Made by a program: the position numbers and the translations under genes. This document shows positions 1-5,067 of a DNA stretch of 5,890 bases, piece after piece; within the stretch, counting starts at the first letter, position 1, and every line of letters begins with the position of its first letter. The notes under the pieces are model-generated. The model searched no databases. It worked only from the letters and a program-made list of their open reading frames with translations, and was not told the origin of the DNA. Source of the DNA: Candidatus Woesearchaeota archaeon (lineage in GTDB: Archaea > Nanobdellota > Nanobdellia > SCGC-AAA011-G17 > JACPNG01); contig JACPNI010000017.1 in assembly GCA_016185555.1 (NCBI GenBank), forward strand, positions 1-5,890, read 5' to 3'.

Positions 1-30
1 ATAGTAGTAATAAAACGAAAGGTTTAAATA
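1..30 (+). promoter_or_regulatory. Archaeal promoter (BRE + TATA) of the 77-676 gene
   Basis: A purine-rich BRE (AAACGAAAGG, 13-22) runs straight into a TATA box (TTTAAATA, 23-30), the standard archaeal TFB/TBP arrangement. The TATA centre is near 26.5, so initiation is expected around 49-53, giving a leader of about 25 nt to the ATG at 77. The segment matches the promoter at 2823-2852 at 25 of 30 positions, including a TAGTAGT block (2-8) upstream of the BRE. The window begins here, so any further upstream element is not visible. Confidence 0.8.
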
Positions 31-63
31 GGATAGATAATAACCCATGGAAAATAATAATGT

Positions 64-68
64 GAGGT
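64..68 (+). promoter_or_regulatory. Shine-Dalgarno site that decides the start at 77
   Basis: GAGGT is complementary to the conserved ACCTC of the archaeal 16S 3' end and lies 8 nt before the ATG at 77. The earlier in-frame ATG at 47 has no such site and lies only about 20 nt from the TATA centre, probably upstream of the transcription start. This favours the ATG at 77. Confidence 0.6.
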
Positions 69-76
69 TCAATACG

Positions 77-676
77 ATGATATTAACAAAGTATCGATTT
101 GGAAGTAGAAGAGGATTATTTAAAATTGAAGACTATGAATCTAATCCAGTTGTAAGAGAATTTCTTGAATCTGCTAATTTAGCCCATAAAGAACGAGGTA
201 TGCCATTAACTATTGCAGAAGAGAATACTACTTTAGCTGATAGTGAAGGTAAATATACGGGTCTTATTTGGTCAAGGAAGGGATATGAACAAAGTAGTAT
301 GGTGTTATGTTATCGAAAGGATAATCGGAGCCTTGAAAAAGTAGCAGTAAAAGGATGTTTTGTATATAATATTTTTCCTAAGGATCAAGCTCAATTGGAA
401 CTAGAAGGAAGAGTTGCTTTTATTGCTGTAAAAGCCGGAGTAAAACCATTTATAAGTGGGGACGATCTTTCCAACAAAAGGTTTTTAGAAGTTCTTGGTT
501 TTAATTTTAATAATCCGGAGTTTCACGGAGAAGAAGATCTCCCACAAGCGACATACAAAGGAGAACAATTGCAAGTTGTAAGACTCGCTAATGTTGATGA
601 ACGTCTAAAACACTGGTACCATATCGGACTAATATCAGATAGATGGAATAAATCTCTTGATAAAAAAATACAATAA
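77..676 (+). CDS. Hypothetical soluble protein, about 199 aa
   Basis: I do not recognise this protein and assign no function. From the ATG at 77 it has 199 residues, with no signal peptide and no membrane segment, so it is probably cytoplasmic. It is mixed alpha/beta by eye. A charged helical stretch at residues 17-41 is followed by several likely beta-strands (about 61-67, 74-80, 87-100, 112-118). A polar C-terminal part ends in a basic tail (SLDKKIQ). Two cysteines (78 and 94) are isolated and do not form a zinc motif. An in-frame ATG at 47 would add 10 Asn-rich residues. I prefer 77 because it has a Shine-Dalgarno site and the same TATA-to-start distance as the gene at 2899. The gene appears to be transcribed alone; its promoter closely resembles that of the ATPase pair at 2899-4969, suggesting shared regulation. 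It is surely coding (one long frame behind a clear promoter); the function is unknown. Confidence 0.8.
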   Translation: MILTKYRFGSRRGLFKIEDYESNPVVREFLESANLAHKERGMPLTIAEENTTLADSEGKYTGLIWSRKGYEQSSMVLCYRKDNRSLEKVAVKGCFVYNIFPKDQAQLELEGRVAFIAVKAGVKPFISGDDLSNKRFLEVLGFNFNNPEFHGEEDLPQATYKGEQLQVVRLANVDERLKHWYHIGLISDRWNKSLDKKIQ

Positions 677-713
677 TTATTAGTTTTATAATGTTTGGAA
701 ATTATTTTATATC

Positions 714-726
714 CTATTTTTCTCTC
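714..726 (+). terminator. Possible T-rich terminator after the 77-676 gene
   Basis: A pyrimidine stretch (CTATTTTTCTCTC) follows the stop codon by about 38 nt. Archaeal transcription commonly ends at such U-rich tracts without a hairpin. It lies just upstream of the next promoter, a logical place for termination, but T-rich runs are frequent in this A+T-rich DNA. Confidence 0.3.
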
Positions 727-741
727 AAAAAGCTTTTAAAC
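727..741 (+). promoter_or_regulatory. Candidate promoter of RNase J
   Basis: AAAAAGCTTTTAAAC resembles an A-rich BRE followed by a TATA box centred near 737, which would start transcription near 762 and give a leader of about 29 nt to the ATG at 791. A second TATA-like element (ATATATAAA, 757-765) would instead start near 786, giving an almost leaderless message. The sequence does not decide between them. Confidence 0.5.
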
Positions 742-790
742 TTCATCAAAGGTAAAATATATAAACCAAATGAGGCTATGTGAAAAGATA

Positions 791-2131
791 ATGGAAATTT
801 ATACTGTTGGAGGCTTTAGTGAAGTTGGTAGGAATATGACTGCCATTAAGGTTGGCGGTGATACAATAATCCTTGATATGGGTCTTTACCTCCCTAAAAT
901 TATTGATTTTGAGGAAGAGGGTGGCGAAAGAAAATTACTTGATGCTGAATCACTTATTAAGATAGGTGCAATACCAAATGACCGAGTTCTTGATCATATA
1001 AAAGATAGCGTTAGGGCTATAGTTATCGGACATTGCCATCTGGATCATCTGGGCGCTGCCCCTTATTTAGCAAATAAATATAATGCACCCATAATAGGCA
1101 CACCCTATACAATCCAGGTTCTTAAAAAAGCAGTGTCTGATGAAGCAGATGCATTAAAGATTAAAAATCATTTCGAGGTTGTAGAGTCTAATTCAAGCTA
1201 TAAAGCTGGCAACATTGAGATTGAGCTTGTGCATATAACGCATAGTACACCTCAAAGTACAATGGTTGTGCTGCATACTGAAGAAGGGGTTGTGGTTTAT
1301 GCAAACGATTTCAAATTCGATAATCATCCAGTATTAGAAAAAGAACCAAATTACCATAGACTTAAGCAGCTTGGAGAAAAAGGTGTCAAGGCATTGATAG
1401 TCGAATCACTATATGCACATGAGCATAGGAAAACACCAAGTGAAAGAGTGGCAAAAGAGATGCTTAAAGAGGTCTTACTGGATACAAAGAATAATAACAA
1501 TGGTGTTTTTGTAACTACATTTGCTTCCCATATTGCCAGGTTAGATAGTATTGTTGAACATGGGAAGAAAATGGGCCGGAAAGTAGTATTTTTAGGAAGA
1601 AGCCTTGCAAAATACGTAAATGCAGCTGAGGATATAAAGCTCGTTAATTTTTCTAAAAATGTTGATATAGTTGGCTATAAACGTAAAGTCAAGAAAAAAT
1701 TAAAGATAATAGATAAAAAAGGAAGAGAAAATTATTTGGTTGTGTGCACTGGAAACCAAGCAGAGCCAGGATCAATATTAAATGAAATAGCTTCTGACAA
1801 TTTGCCATTAAAGTTCAGGCCGGATGACAGTGTAATCTTTTCTTCAAGAACAATTCCAGTTCCAATTAATATTAAGAATAGAGAAAGACTTGAAAATACA
1901 CTTAAAAAGAAAAAAGTCAGAATATTTAAAGAGGTTCATGTAAGTGGTCATGCAAGCAGAGAAGATTTTAGGGATCTAATAGATATGTTAAAACCAGAAC
2001 ACATATTCCCTTCCCATGGTCCAGAAGAGCTACAGAAGAATCTGGCAGATTTAGCTAAAGAAATGGGTTATAGCTTAGGTAAGAATGTTCATCTAAGCAA
2101 GAACGGTGAAAGATTTGAGATTAAAAGTTAG
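791..2131 (+). CDS. rnj: Ribonuclease J (archaeal beta-CASP metallo-beta-lactamase RNase)
   Basis: Family role: archaeal RNase J is a cytoplasmic, zinc-dependent 5'-3' exoribonuclease, with endonuclease activity in some members, acting in RNA decay and processing. All metallo-beta-lactamase motifs are visible (446-aa numbering): Asp29 in LDMG, HxHxDH at 81-86 (GHCHLDHLG), His151 in THS, and Asp173 in ANDFKFD. The beta-CASP part carries motif A (Glu205, VESLY), the RNase J-like block TTFASHIARLDSI, the CTGNQAEPGS block, motif B (His387, SGHAS) and motif C (His409, PSHG). Length fits archaeal forms, which lack the C-terminal domain of bacterial RNase J. The frame opens with an ATG at 770 that would add MRLCEKI; I prefer 791 because the family typically begins close to the (M)xIYTVGG strand. 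The ATG at 791 lacks a well-spaced Shine-Dalgarno site. The gene stands alone and is convergent with the JAMM gene. Identification is strong; only the start is uncertain. Confidence 0.93.
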   Translation: MEIYTVGGFSEVGRNMTAIKVGGDTIILDMGLYLPKIIDFEEEGGERKLLDAESLIKIGAIPNDRVLDHIKDSVRAIVIGHCHLDHLGAAPYLANKYNAPIIGTPYTIQVLKKAVSDEADALKIKNHFEVVESNSSYKAGNIEIELVHITHSTPQSTMVVLHTEEGVVVYANDFKFDNHPVLEKEPNYHRLKQLGEKGVKALIVESLYAHEHRKTPSERVAKEMLKEVLLDTKNNNNGVFVTTFASHIARLDSIVEHGKKMGRKVVFLGRSLAKYVNAAEDIKLVNFSKNVDIVGYKRKVKKKLKIIDKKGRENYLVVCTGNQAEPGSILNEIASDNLPLKFRPDDSVIFSSRTIPVPINIKNRERLENTLKKKKVRIFKEVHVSGHASREDFRDLIDMLKPEHIFPSHGPEELQKNLADLAKEMGYSLGKNVHLSKNGERFEIKS

Positions 2132-2145
2132 GTATTGTATCCATC

Positions 2146-2694
2146 TTAAGCCATTAAAGCAGCTTCCCTTGCATTTTCTTGTATATATTTAAAGCTTAAT
2201 GCATAGGGGCAAATTATCGTTGCTTTGCTAGGTTTATTTTTCTTTCTGTCGATGTAATAACAGCTTAATCTCACAGAAAAATCATTGCCTATGTTACCAG
2301 AGATATCACCGTCCTTAAGAGACTGCCATAGGATTCTTTTTTTCTGGTCTGTTACTGATATTATAATTGAAATATTACTTTTACTTCCTTCCATATCCTC
2401 GATGTCTGTATCGCTAAGCTCTATGGTTCCATTGCAGTGGCTATGAAAATCCCCAATCTCGCTAATATAGGTCAGAAACTTAAGATTTTTCTTTAGCCTC
2501 TGTTCTCTCATTGTCTTAAGCTTTACTTCAGTATACTTCCTGTCTGCGCTTTGGTAAGGCACAGCATATTCCACTACATACTTGTTGCTTCCTACTTTAT
2601 GCCCCAATAATATACCCAGGCATTCCTTCCTATAAACTTCTATAGCTGAGATGATTATATTTACAAATGCTGCTTCTGATATATATACTTTCAT
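2146..2694 (-). CDS. JAMM/MPN (JAB) domain metalloprotease-like protein
   Basis: This 182-aa protein carries an intact JAMM zinc signature: Glu24 in ECLGILLG, then His84-Ser-His86, seven residues, Ser94, two residues, and Asp97 (FHSHCNGTIELSDTD), an exact HxHx7Sx2D match. Stand-alone JAMM proteins in archaea include isopeptidases that remove ubiquitin-like (SAMP) modifiers, as well as relatives of unknown substrate. Residues 1-60 and 78-145 form the MPN core; about 35 residues after it (150-182) are a basic linker (DRKKNKPSK) and a short helical tail. There is no signal peptide or membrane segment, so it should be cytoplasmic. No ubiquitin-like, E1 or proteasome gene is nearby, so the substrate cannot be inferred. 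The ATG at 2694 is the only usable start before an in-frame stop at 2719-2721. It has no good Shine-Dalgarno site and overlaps the stop of an 8-codon upstream frame. The metal site makes an active enzyme likely. Confidence 0.88.
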   Translation of the reverse strand: MKVYISEAAFVNIIISAIEVYRKECLGILLGHKVGSNKYVVEYAVPYQSADRKYTEVKLKTMREQRLKKNLKFLTYISEIGDFHSHCNGTIELSDTDIEDMEGSKSNISIIISVTDQKKRILWQSLKDGDISGNIGNDFSVRLSCYYIDRKKNKPSKATIICPYALSFKYIQENAREAALMA

Positions 2695-2717
2695 TTTGAC
2701 CCGTTTATGCTGTTCAT
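2691..2717 (-). other. Possible 8-codon upstream reading frame of the JAMM gene
   Basis: An ATG at 2717 opens a frame encoding MNSINGSK whose TGA stop overlaps the JAMM start codon as ATGA (2694-2691). Such overlaps often couple translation. The mini-frame lacks a well-placed Shine-Dalgarno site: the only strong one, GAGGTG at 2747-2742, is 24 nt upstream. An in-frame GTG at 2744 would extend the frame to 17 codons. It could be chance in a short leader. Confidence 0.2.
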
Positions 2718-2782
2718 TTTAATTGTAATCTTATGAAAAAACACCTCAATTTAAGAATAATAGATTTTAAGCATCTTTTGGG

Positions 2783-2798
2783 TTATATATACTTTTCG
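2783..2798 (-). promoter_or_regulatory. Candidate promoter of the JAMM gene (minus strand)
   Basis: Read on the minus strand this is CGAAAAG followed by TATATATAA, a good BRE plus TATA centred near 2787. Transcription would start near 2762 and give a leader of about 68 nt, longer than for the other genes here. A weaker TATA-like stretch nearer the gene (about 2750-2758) would give a shorter leader. The BRE overlaps a palindrome shared with a forward promoter. Confidence 0.55.
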
Positions 2799-2813
2799 AA
2801 AATCTTTATAAAG
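2797..2813 (+). promoter_or_regulatory. Distal forward promoter upstream of the ATPase operon
   Basis: CGAAAAT followed by CTTTATAAAG reads as a BRE plus TATA box centred near 2808, back to back with the minus-strand promoter. The two share the palindrome TTTTCGAAAA (2793-2802). The CTTTATAAAG box is itself a perfect palindrome, so its direction is set by the flanking BRE. It would initiate near 2833, just inside the proximal promoter. Confidence 0.4.
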
Positions 2814-2822
2814 TACTATTTA

Positions 2823-2852
2823 TTAGTAGTTACAAAACGAAAGGTTTATAAA
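2823..2852 (+). promoter_or_regulatory. Proximal promoter of the membrane ATPase operon
   Basis: A BRE (ACGAAAGG, 2837-2844) leads into the TATA box TTTATAAA (2845-2852), centred near 2848. Initiation is expected near 2873, giving a leader of about 26 nt to the TTG at 2899. It is a near copy of the promoter at 1-30, sharing the 15-base core AAAACGAAAGGTTTA and the TAGTAGT block further upstream. Confidence 0.8.
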
Positions 2853-2890
2853 CGTTTAAGCGCTAATCTAGGGCACGATACTAGGATACA

Positions 2891-2894
2891 GAGG
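2891..2894 (+). promoter_or_regulatory. Shine-Dalgarno site supporting the TTG start at 2899
   Basis: GAGG sits 4 nt before the TTG at 2899. An in-frame TAG at 2869-2871 prevents a much longer protein, and no ATG occurs in frame until 3004. The TATA-to-TTG spacing equals that of the twin promoter and ATG at 77. Confidence 0.55.
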
Positions 2895-2898
2895 ACTT

Positions 2899-4557
2899 TT
2901 GCCTGAATCATATTTTAAAGAGAGTTCTATATTAGATGAATCCACAACCAGTGCTATTGAAATTGATAACCTAACAAAAGGCGTATTAAAACTGGAAGGA
3001 AGGATGGATTCTTGGGATGACATTTATGTTGCAAAGAATGCTGCTACATTAACCGGGAGATCTTTCATACTTAACTTACTAAGAAATCCTTTATTATCAG
3101 TAAAAGAAGTAAAAGAAAAACAAGAAGGATTGGCTGAGATAAGATCTAACGATAAATTAAGAGAAGGCATTGAAAAGCTATTAGAACAAATTAAAGGTTA
3201 TGAGAAAGATGCTGAAGAATTTATGCATCATGGGGGTGGTTTTTTCTCTTATGATAGTTATGAAAATCAAAGAGGTGCCAGAACACTTATATGTGAACTG
3301 CCTTTATTGGCAAAAGAGCTTCCAACTCCAGAATCTAATTATTTAAAAAGATTGAAACAAGACCTTGAAAACCTAAATGGTTCTGCAGTAAGAAAACTGG
3401 CTGAAGGTCCAATATTCAGAAGACTATTTAAAAAACAAGTTAGGGGATTAAGGGAATTAATACAAAATCCAGAATTAGTATCACCACTTCCATTTAATCC
3501 ATTTCATATCAAGACTACGACTACATTGTTAGGAGCAATAATCCCGGTGGCTGCTTTATTAGGAGGATACTATGCTGGAGGTGGAAATTTTAATCCACAA
3601 AGTAACCTGGAAATGAAAGAGATAGAGATAGCTGTTGTTGGTTCTACTATTGTTTTTCTTATTGGTGGAATTGCAGGTAAAATGATTGGAAACAGCAGAG
3701 ACAGAAAAAACTTCTTTAGGCCTATGATTGAGAGATTTACAAATGAGGCTGAGGCAAAAACTGCGTATATAGCAATTGGAAGATTAGATGAATTAATGAC
3801 TTACGATAAATTTGGAAAACAGTTACCAAGGTCATGCATTCCTGAGGTTTTTGATTCGCCAAAGCATCATTTTACAGCTAGAAATTTAATAAACCCAGTT
3901 CAGTGCAAATATATTAAAGATTATGTTCCAAATGATGTTGAGTTTGGTGTTAATGGCCAGAGATTGACTTTTCTAACAGGTCCCAATAGTGGCGGTAAGA
4001 CCTCATTAGGAAAATCAATTGCACAGGCCCAAGTGTTAGCTCAGATTGGTTGTTATGTTCCGGCTGATTATGCAAGAATAAGCTTAGCAGATCATATTTT
4101 TTATCAGGTCGGGAGAAACGATAACTTAGGGGATAAAGAAGGCGGTCTTGGAACTCAATTTGAACAAACAAAAGAAATATTATTTACAAGCACACCAAGA
4201 AGTTTAGTTATTATAGATGACCTAATAGAAGGAACAACTTTTAATGAGAAAACAAGGCATACCCGAAATCAGTTATGTGGATTCTTGCATAAAAGAGCAA
4301 ATACGGTTTATATAAGCCATCATCATGAATTAGCCCAGGAGTTTATGAGGCAAGGTATAGGAGATTACTGGCAGGTTGAGTTTGATGGAAATAAACCTAC
4401 ACATAAAATAATTCCTGGGATATCAACAAACAGTCATTCTGATGAGGTTGCAAGAAGAGTCGGGTTTGATGAAGAAGCTATAACAGCACACCTTATAGAA
4501 ACAGGATATTTGCAAGAAGGACAGAAATTAACCGATATAGGACAACATGGCACTTAA
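2899..4557 (+). CDS. Membrane-anchored MutS-family ATPase
   Basis: This 552-aa protein has a C-terminal MutS-type ABC ATPase domain (about 325-515): Walker A GPNSGGKTS at 361-369 (Lys367), a TQFEQTKEIL stretch like the MutS signature region, Walker B SLVIIDD at 435-441, EGTT at 444-447 (MutS GRGTS equivalent) and the SHHHELA block at 473-479. The N-terminal 50-105 region (GRSFILNLLRNPLLS...KEKQEGLAEI) resembles the MutS core/lever helices. Two hydrophobic helices (about 207-228 and 243-264) form a predicted transmembrane hairpin in place of the clamp arms. There is no mismatch-binding domain with its Phe-x-Glu motif, no connector domain and no Smr nuclease domain, so a classical MutS or MutS2 role is unlikely. 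The usual catalytic Glu after the Walker B Asp is Asp441. It starts with TTG behind a strong promoter and overlaps the next gene by 11 bp. Both termini and the ATPase domain should be cytoplasmic. The process it powers is unknown. Confidence 0.85.
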   Translation: MPESYFKESSILDESTTSAIEIDNLTKGVLKLEGRMDSWDDIYVAKNAATLTGRSFILNLLRNPLLSVKEVKEKQEGLAEIRSNDKLREGIEKLLEQIKGYEKDAEEFMHHGGGFFSYDSYENQRGARTLICELPLLAKELPTPESNYLKRLKQDLENLNGSAVRKLAEGPIFRRLFKKQVRGLRELIQNPELVSPLPFNPFHIKTTTTLLGAIIPVAALLGGYYAGGGNFNPQSNLEMKEIEIAVVGSTIVFLIGGIAGKMIGNSRDRKNFFRPMIERFTNEAEAKTAYIAIGRLDELMTYDKFGKQLPRSCIPEVFDSPKHHFTARNLINPVQCKYIKDYVPNDVEFGVNGQRLTFLTGPNSGGKTSLGKSIAQAQVLAQIGCYVPADYARISLADHIFYQVGRNDNLGDKEGGLGTQFEQTKEILFTSTPRSLVIIDDLIEGTTFNEKTRHTRNQLCGFLHKRANTVYISHHHELAQEFMRQGIGDYWQVEFDGNKPTHKIIPGISTNSHSDEVARRVGFDEEAITAHLIETGYLQEGQKLTDIGQHGT

Positions 4558-4969
4558 AGATATAGTTGATAGGCTGTATGTGGGTTTAATGGGCGATAGA
4601 GTTAATCTGGCAAGTAAAATAATATTTGCAGCTAGCACATATAGTCTTATATATGGTATAAACCATAAAACACTTCCATCCTTCCTCTTTGGTTATTTGG
4701 GAGGTTACCTAAGTGTTTCATGTTTTGCTTATACAACGGCTGGTTCAGGTACTTTAAGATATTACAATAGAACTTCAAAACATATTAAACAATTCAGGAG
4801 ATTAGATCCAGGATTTGCCAAAACCCTTATTGAAGGAACAGAAAATAGAAAATTCACAGGTTATTGTCAATTACAAGGTATGTACCTGGCTGCAAAAAAA
4901 TATGGTCAGCTAGATGTATTTTATGAAGCTAAAAAGAAGTATTCAAAAAACATAATACCAAACTTCTAA
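4547..4969 (+). CDS. Small membrane protein overlapping the MutS-like ATPase gene
   Basis: I do not recognise this 140-aa protein. It has a short amphipathic N-terminus (MALKDIVDRLYVGLMGDR), two hydrophobic segments (about 20-38 and 43-64) separated by a short polar turn (INHKTLP), and a basic, helical cytoplasmic-looking C-terminal half. The last part (FTGYCQLQGMYLAAKKYGQ...YEAKKKYSKN) resembles a single helix-turn-helix repeat of the TPR kind, but one unit is too little to assign. Its ATG lies inside the ATPase gene, 11 bp before the end of that gene, with a weak AGGA 4 nt upstream, so translation is probably coupled. The overlap and matching two-helix membrane topology suggest it is a partner subunit of the ATPase; this is inference. 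No promoter of its own is evident. Confidence 0.75.
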   Translation: MALKDIVDRLYVGLMGDRVNLASKIIFAASTYSLIYGINHKTLPSFLFGYLGGYLSVSCFAYTTAGSGTLRYYNRTSKHIKQFRRLDPGFAKTLIEGTENRKFTGYCQLQGMYLAAKKYGQLDVFYEAKKKYSKNIIPNF

Positions 4970-4996
4970 TGATCATAATGTGAAGCCATTGATTGA

Positions 4997-5017
4997 GGGA
5001 GATGATCCCCTGTTTTT
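4997..5017 (+). terminator. Possible hairpin plus T-run ending the ATPase operon
   Basis: GGGA (4997-5000) pairs with TCCC (5006-5009) around a 5-nt loop and is followed closely by TTTTT (5013-5017). The 4-bp stem is short, but the position between the operon and the next promoter is right, and the T-run alone could serve as an archaeal terminator. Confidence 0.35.
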
Positions 5018-5033
5018 AGACCAATATTTAAGG

Positions 5034-5047
5034 GCAAACTTTTATTA
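5034..5047 (+). promoter_or_regulatory. Candidate promoter of the subtilase gene
   Basis: GCAAA followed by CTTTTATTA gives a BRE/TATA-like element centred near 5043, about 25 nt before the ATG at 5068. This would make the transcript leaderless, fitting the absence of any Shine-Dalgarno site. A competing element (ATATTTAA, 5024-5031) would give a leader of about 16 nt. Confidence 0.45.
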
Positions 5048-5067
5048 ATGTATAATTTTTAGTCCTT

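Noticed and set aside
47..76. Earlier ATG for the first gene
   Set aside because: It is only about 20 nt from the TATA centre, probably upstream of the transcription start, and lacks a Shine-Dalgarno site; the ATG at 77 fits better. It is not excluded.
770..790. Earlier ATG for RNase J
   Set aside because: It adds MRLCEKI before the family's usual N-terminal strand and has no well-spaced ribosome site; taken as leader sequence, though not excluded.
3950..4171. 73-aa open frame on the minus strand
   Set aside because: It lies entirely inside the ATPase domain of the MutS-like gene, opposite the Walker A region, has no promoter or ribosome site and no recognisable protein character.
2899..4557. 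Naming the ATPase as mismatch-repair MutS or MutS2
   Set aside because: Mismatch-recognition, connector and Smr domains are absent, the protein is too short for MutS, and a membrane hairpin is present.
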